From NCBI GenBank assembly GCA_963677505.2, contig CAXXWB010000044.1, positions 1 to 64,000 on the forward strand: a stretch of 64,000 nucleotides of DNA, given 5' to 3'. The position numbers and the translations under genes are program-made. The notes under the pieces were generated by a model. It did no database searches, was not told the DNA's origin, and saw nothing but the letters and a program-made list of their open reading frames with translations. The DNA is from JBGSUZ01 sp963677505. Lineage in GTDB: Bacteria; Bacillota; Clostridia; Peptostreptococcales; Acidaminobacteraceae. Below are positions 61,424 through 64,000 of the stretch, in pieces (position 1 is the stretch's first letter; every line of letters begins with the position of its first letter).

Positions 61424-61575
61424 AAGGCAGGTCTTCTGACTCGCAGTTCATCCTTACTTTGGCCTTCCCAAATAAATTCAGTGGCATATTCAAAGCGCAT
61501 CTCTGCTTACAGCGGTGGGTCCGTGTCGGATTCACACCGACTTCCCTATTCTCCTGTTTTACCAGGCACCTTAGT
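61424..61575 (-). promoter_or_regulatory. Cobalamin riboswitch 2
   Basis: The minus strand shows GGTGCC, GAATAGGGAA, a GTCGG/CCGAC hairpin, CGGACCCACCGCTGTAA, GCCACTG, GGGAAGG, and AGTCAGAAGACCTGCC. The order and spacing match the adenosylcobalamin aptamer. It controls the MATE/ABC operon. High cobalamin should reduce expression by way of the terminator downstream. Confidence 0.95.
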
Positions 61576-61605
61576 GTTTTCACGTATTCACTTAAATTCT
61601 TTCTC

Positions 61606-61634
61606 ATTATAGCAGTATAACTTAATTTAAACAA
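61606..61634 (-). promoter_or_regulatory. Promoter of the cobalamin-riboswitch operon
   Basis: On the minus strand TTGTTT (plus 61629-61634) and TATAAT (plus 61606-61611) are 17 bases apart, just upstream of the riboswitch. This is a normal sigma-A spacing. Confidence 0.65.
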
Positions 61635-61728
61635 TATAAATTTAGTGCCTTCGCAATCGCTTGAAGTCATTACTATAATTTCCTTTATGTGAATCTCTAA
61701 ATCACCCCACTAGACCCATTCAGGAACG

Positions 61729-62373
61729 CTACTCCACTTCTTGAGTCATCGCATAAATCATCAGAGGCTCAGCTTCCACTTTCTCCACATGGAGGGTAAA
61801 AGCCGCAAAGTCGTAAACCCCAGTTTGAAGGTCGCTCAACGCTAGACCTTCTATAATGAGAATATCTTTAGACAACAGTGAAATATGCGTCACGTGGTCT
61901 GGCTGACTTCGCTCTATTCCCAACTGATCTATACCAACAAATTTTAATGGCAGAGTAGCTAAAAAAGCAGCCCCCTCTCTATTTAGCCAAGGAAATTCAA
62001 AGTCGAATTCAGTCATGGGCGATTTTAAAGTTTTGAAAAAGATGGCGTCTACCCTACTGAAATCTATGTTTTTTAAATGGTCCACCCCAATGGATTCTAA
62101 TTTGTTCCCCGCTTGATCTGCCGAAAGGTCTAGCACATAGGCTTTAAAAAATGCGGGAAAACAGTTGTAATCCGATGAAGTTTTTCCCCCTTCAATGGCA
62201 TGTAAAGGATAGTCGATATGGGTTCCCGTATGCATGGGCAAATGGAGGGTGCTTTCGTAAATGCCATGGACTTCAAAATTTCTCGTATTTTCAATTTGAG
62301 GTCGTTTCGATTCACTATTTTTATAAACCGTCATATTTCTTGTGATTGGTACTGATAGTGGCAACCATTTCAT
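61729..62373 (-). CDS. Cyclase-family (kynurenine formamidase-like) metallohydrolase
   Basis: The product is 214 residues. The metal motif LHLPMHTGTHIDYPLHAIEGGKT (HxGTHxDxPxH) and the second region FVGIDQLGIERSQPDHVTHISLLSKDILIIEGLA are typical of the cyclase family (KynB-like). Members hydrolyse formyl-kynurenine or other cyclic amides and lactones. There are no tryptophan-breakdown genes nearby. It overlaps the end of zwf by 4 bases, so a role in a sugar-acid side branch, such as a lactonase, is plausible but unproven. Confidence 0.75.
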   Translation of the reverse strand: MKWLPLSVPITRNMTVYKNSESKRPQIENTRNFEVHGIYESTLHLPMHTGTHIDYPLHAIEGGKTSSDYNCFPAFFKAYVLDLSADQAGNKLESIGVDHLKNIDFSRVDAIFFKTLKSPMTEFDFEFPWLNREGAAFLATLPLKFVGIDQLGIERSQPDHVTHISLLSKDILIIEGLALSDLQTGVYDFAAFTLHVEKVEAEPLMIYAMTQEVE

Positions 62374-63695
62374 AGTTCATCCTCCGAGTAAAAAATTAAA
62401 TCTCCTTGAGCCGATTCTTTTATTTGATCTGCAATCTTCCACTGGACTTCAAGTTCCTTCCAGCTTGCAAAAAGGGTCTTATCCCCTGCTTCGGCATCCA
62501 TTAAAAGTTTCACATAGGCTTCAGGTTTATTGCCAATACTTCTGCAAGCGTGGCAATATTCTGCATCTACGGGGTCCATTTTAAAATCATATCCTGGTGC
62601 CTTAGAATTAAACCTGAGGTGAACCCCTTCTGTAGGATAAACCTGTATAGTCAGCAGATTAGGCTCTACTTGAAACTTTTCAGATCCGCTTAAATGCAGG
62701 GTTCTTGGCTTGTATGAAATAATAATTTCCATGCGTTTTTCTTTCATTTTCTTACCGGTTTCCACAATGAACAGCGTATCTTTCCAATTGGGTCTGTGCA
62801 CCGATAAAGTGGCCTTTACATAAGTTTCTGTATTAGAGGTAGACAGGCTATCGTTTATTTTCCTATAGCCTTTATACTGTCCTCTCACCACAGGTTGGGC
62901 CTCTGACAAGCGTATATGCTTCATCACTTCCAATTTTTCTTTTCGAATACACTCAGAAGAAAAATCTTTTGGTTCGTCCATTGCGATTAACGCCACTAAT
63001 TGCAATAGATGACTTTGAATCATATCGTTAATGGCACCTGCATGGTCATAATATTCCAAGCGTTCCTCTACACCTGCCATCTCAGAACTAATAATTTTTA
63101 CTGAGGAAATTACATTGCCGTTCCAACTCTCTTCAAAAAGTCGGTTCCCAAAACGAAGGGCTAAAATATTACGAATCATGTCTTTCCCTAAGTAGTGGTC
63201 AATTCTATAGATTTGTTCTTCATCAGATAAAGCTAAAATACTCTTTTGGATACTTTGAGAAGACTTAAAACTTTCCCCAAAGGGCTTTTCAAAGATAATT
63301 TTATGTCGCATATTGCCTTTTTCTAATAACTTTTGCCGACTTAAATTCTCTGTAATCGTTACAAAGGCTTCGGGCTTTACGGCCAAATAAAAGGTGAGTT
63401 TCTTGTGAGAACCCTTCTCTAGAAGCACCTTTAAAGACTGATAATCCTCAGAATGGTTAAACTCAAGATTCGTGTAATGAATCCGCTCTTTAAGACGGTT
63501 TATCCATTTAAACTGACCCTTTGTCTCAATAAACTCACAATAGTCTTCCGTAGAAAAGATTCTCCGACCTAGACAAATTACCTGTTCATAGGGCATTAGG
63601 TCTTCATACCACTGATTAAGGGCAGGCAGTACTTTTTTGGCAATCAAATCTCCCGTGGCACCAAAAATAACTAAAACGCTAGGTTCCACTTTCAT
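62370..63695 (-). CDS. zwf: Glucose-6-phosphate 1-dehydrogenase
   Basis: The product is 441 residues. The nucleotide site is VLVIFGATGDLIAKKVLPAL. The active site is IYRIDHYLGKDMIRNILALRFGN (catalytic His in RIDHYLGK). IIFEKPFGESFKSSQSI and YYDHAGAINDMIQSHLLQLVALIAMDEP follow. It oxidises glucose 6-phosphate to the lactone with NAD(P)+, the first step of the oxidative pentose phosphate pathway. The 6-phosphogluconate dehydrogenase gene ends directly upstream (1-base gap), so the two are in one operon. The start is MKVEPS at 63695. Confidence 0.9.
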   Translation of the reverse strand: MKVEPSVLVIFGATGDLIAKKVLPALNQWYEDLMPYEQVICLGRRIFSTEDYCEFIETKGQFKWINRLKERIHYTNLEFNHSEDYQSLKVLLEKGSHKKLTFYLAVKPEAFVTITENLSRQKLLEKGNMRHKIIFEKPFGESFKSSQSIQKSILALSDEEQIYRIDHYLGKDMIRNILALRFGNRLFEESWNGNVISSVKIISSEMAGVEERLEYYDHAGAINDMIQSHLLQLVALIAMDEPKDFSSECIRKEKLEVMKHIRLSEAQPVVRGQYKGYRKINDSLSTSNTETYVKATLSVHRPNWKDTLFIVETGKKMKEKRMEIIISYKPRTLHLSGSEKFQVEPNLLTIQVYPTEGVHLRFNSKAPGYDFKMDPVDAEYCHACRSIGNKPEAYVKLLMDAEAGDKTLFASWKELEVQWKIADQIKESAQGDLIFYSEDEL

Positions 63696-63696
63696 G

Positions 63697-64000
63697 CTAC
63701 TCCCCTCCACGTTTTATAACTTTGTGTCCACCAAATTCATTTCGCATGGCTGCCAAAGATTTTTCAGAGAACTTTTCCTTGTCCAAGGATTTGAACCGTG
63801 CAAAGAGAGACGCGCTGATAACAGGGGCCGCCACCTTAAGGCGAACCGCTTCTTCAACGGTCCATTCCGCCTCTCCCGATACATTGACAATACCTTCTAT
63901 GGCGGACAATGTCCCATCTTTCTTAAGCGCGTCCGCCGTCACATCCATAAGCAAACCTGTAATAATAGACCCTGACTGCCAAACCTGAGCCACTTGGTCT
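63697..64000 (-). CDS. 6-phosphogluconate dehydrogenase, C-terminal part (partial)
   Basis: The frame runs off the window end. The visible 100 residues include VAQVWQSGSIITGLLMDVTADALKKDGTLSAIEGIVNVSGEAEWTVEEAVRLKVAAPVISASLFARFKS and end NEFGGHKVIKRGGE. The ESGEAEWT-type motif (here VSGEAEWT) and the GGH-V tail fit the decarboxylating, NAD-preferring GntZ-like branch. It makes ribulose 5-phosphate. It immediately precedes zwf, so the operon supplies the oxidative branch. Confidence 0.85.
   Translation of the reverse strand, partial: DQVAQVWQSGSIITGLLMDVTADALKKDGTLSAIEGIVNVSGEAEWTVEEAVRLKVAAPVISASLFARFKSLDKEKFSEKSLAAMRNEFGGHKVIKRGGE

Noticed and set aside
1..64000. CRISPR arrays, phage genes or complete insertion sequences
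   Set aside because: No regularly spaced direct repeats, integrase, transposase or phage structural genes were seen.
1..64000. tRNA or rRNA genes
   Set aside because: No cloverleaf with a CCA-adjacent acceptor stem or rRNA-like sequence was found by reading. A tRNAscan run would settle it.

Overview
The window looks like a chromosomal segment of an A+T-rich, anaerobic, motile member of the Clostridia (Firmicutes). The signs are strong AGGAGG-type ribosome binding sites, two cobalamin riboswitches, chemoreceptors, c-di-GMP enzymes, a sigma-54 activator, oxygen-sensitive Fe-S and radical SAM enzymes, and a molybdenum hydroxylase without a FAD subunit. Many genes carry single-base frame breaks, mostly one base too many or too few in a short homopolymer. 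Often a conserved motif simply continues in the next frame, so I treat most breaks as sequence error and give whole-gene coordinates. This is an inference.

Layout. 1-3.1 kb: end of a membrane protein, an FlxA-like gene, a V4R-HAMP-adenylate cyclase and a small unknown gene. 3.1-3.5 kb: an apparently orphan cobalamin riboswitch, a terminator and a possible structured RNA. 3.6-19.8 kb (minus strand): a large molybdenum-hydroxylase locus. It holds a Mop-type aldehyde oxidoreductase (2Fe-2S x2 plus molybdenum domain) and a MoeA-like protein, with XdhC, a MobA-like/HD fusion, a radical SAM protein, an AMP-ligase-like protein, a C-GCAxxG-C-C protein, a methyltransferase, a zinc-ribbon protein, a flavin/Fe-S/CCG oxidoreductase, a histidine phosphatase and a MOSC protein. 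A FIST sensor and a soluble chemoreceptor-like protein are embedded in it. A sigma-54 promoter lies upstream of the MoeA-like gene, and a GAF-PAS-AAA-Fis activator is encoded next to it (20.1-22.1 kb).

22.2-32.6 kb: a PAS-GGDEF-HD-GYP protein, a broken secreted propeller-like protein, a YibE/YibF pair, a DUF134 regulator with a BASS/ACR3-like transporter, and a cache histidine kinase. 32.6-40.8 kb: cobalamin adenosyltransferase, a radical SAM protein, and a compact Fe-S/P-loop operon (DUF134, NifU-like, NifX-like, two MinD-ferredoxin ATPases, MBL hydrolase, Mrp, FMN glutamate-synthase-like, NifX-like). 41-45.3 kb: a zinc uptake operon znuACB-ycgR-ycgQ behind a clear operator, divergent from a membrane protein preceded by a CsoR-type operator.

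46.8-54.4 kb: chemoreceptors, tRNA-dihydrouridine synthase, an EAL protein, a second RsmH and a membrane GGDEF protein. 54.5-61.6 kb: a cobalamin-riboswitch transcription unit with a MATE transporter, a Nik/Cnt/Dpp-type ABC importer and a GNAT protein, probably for cobalt acquisition. 61.7-64 kb: a cyclase-family hydrolase, glucose-6-phosphate dehydrogenase and the end of 6-phosphogluconate dehydrogenase, which runs off the window.
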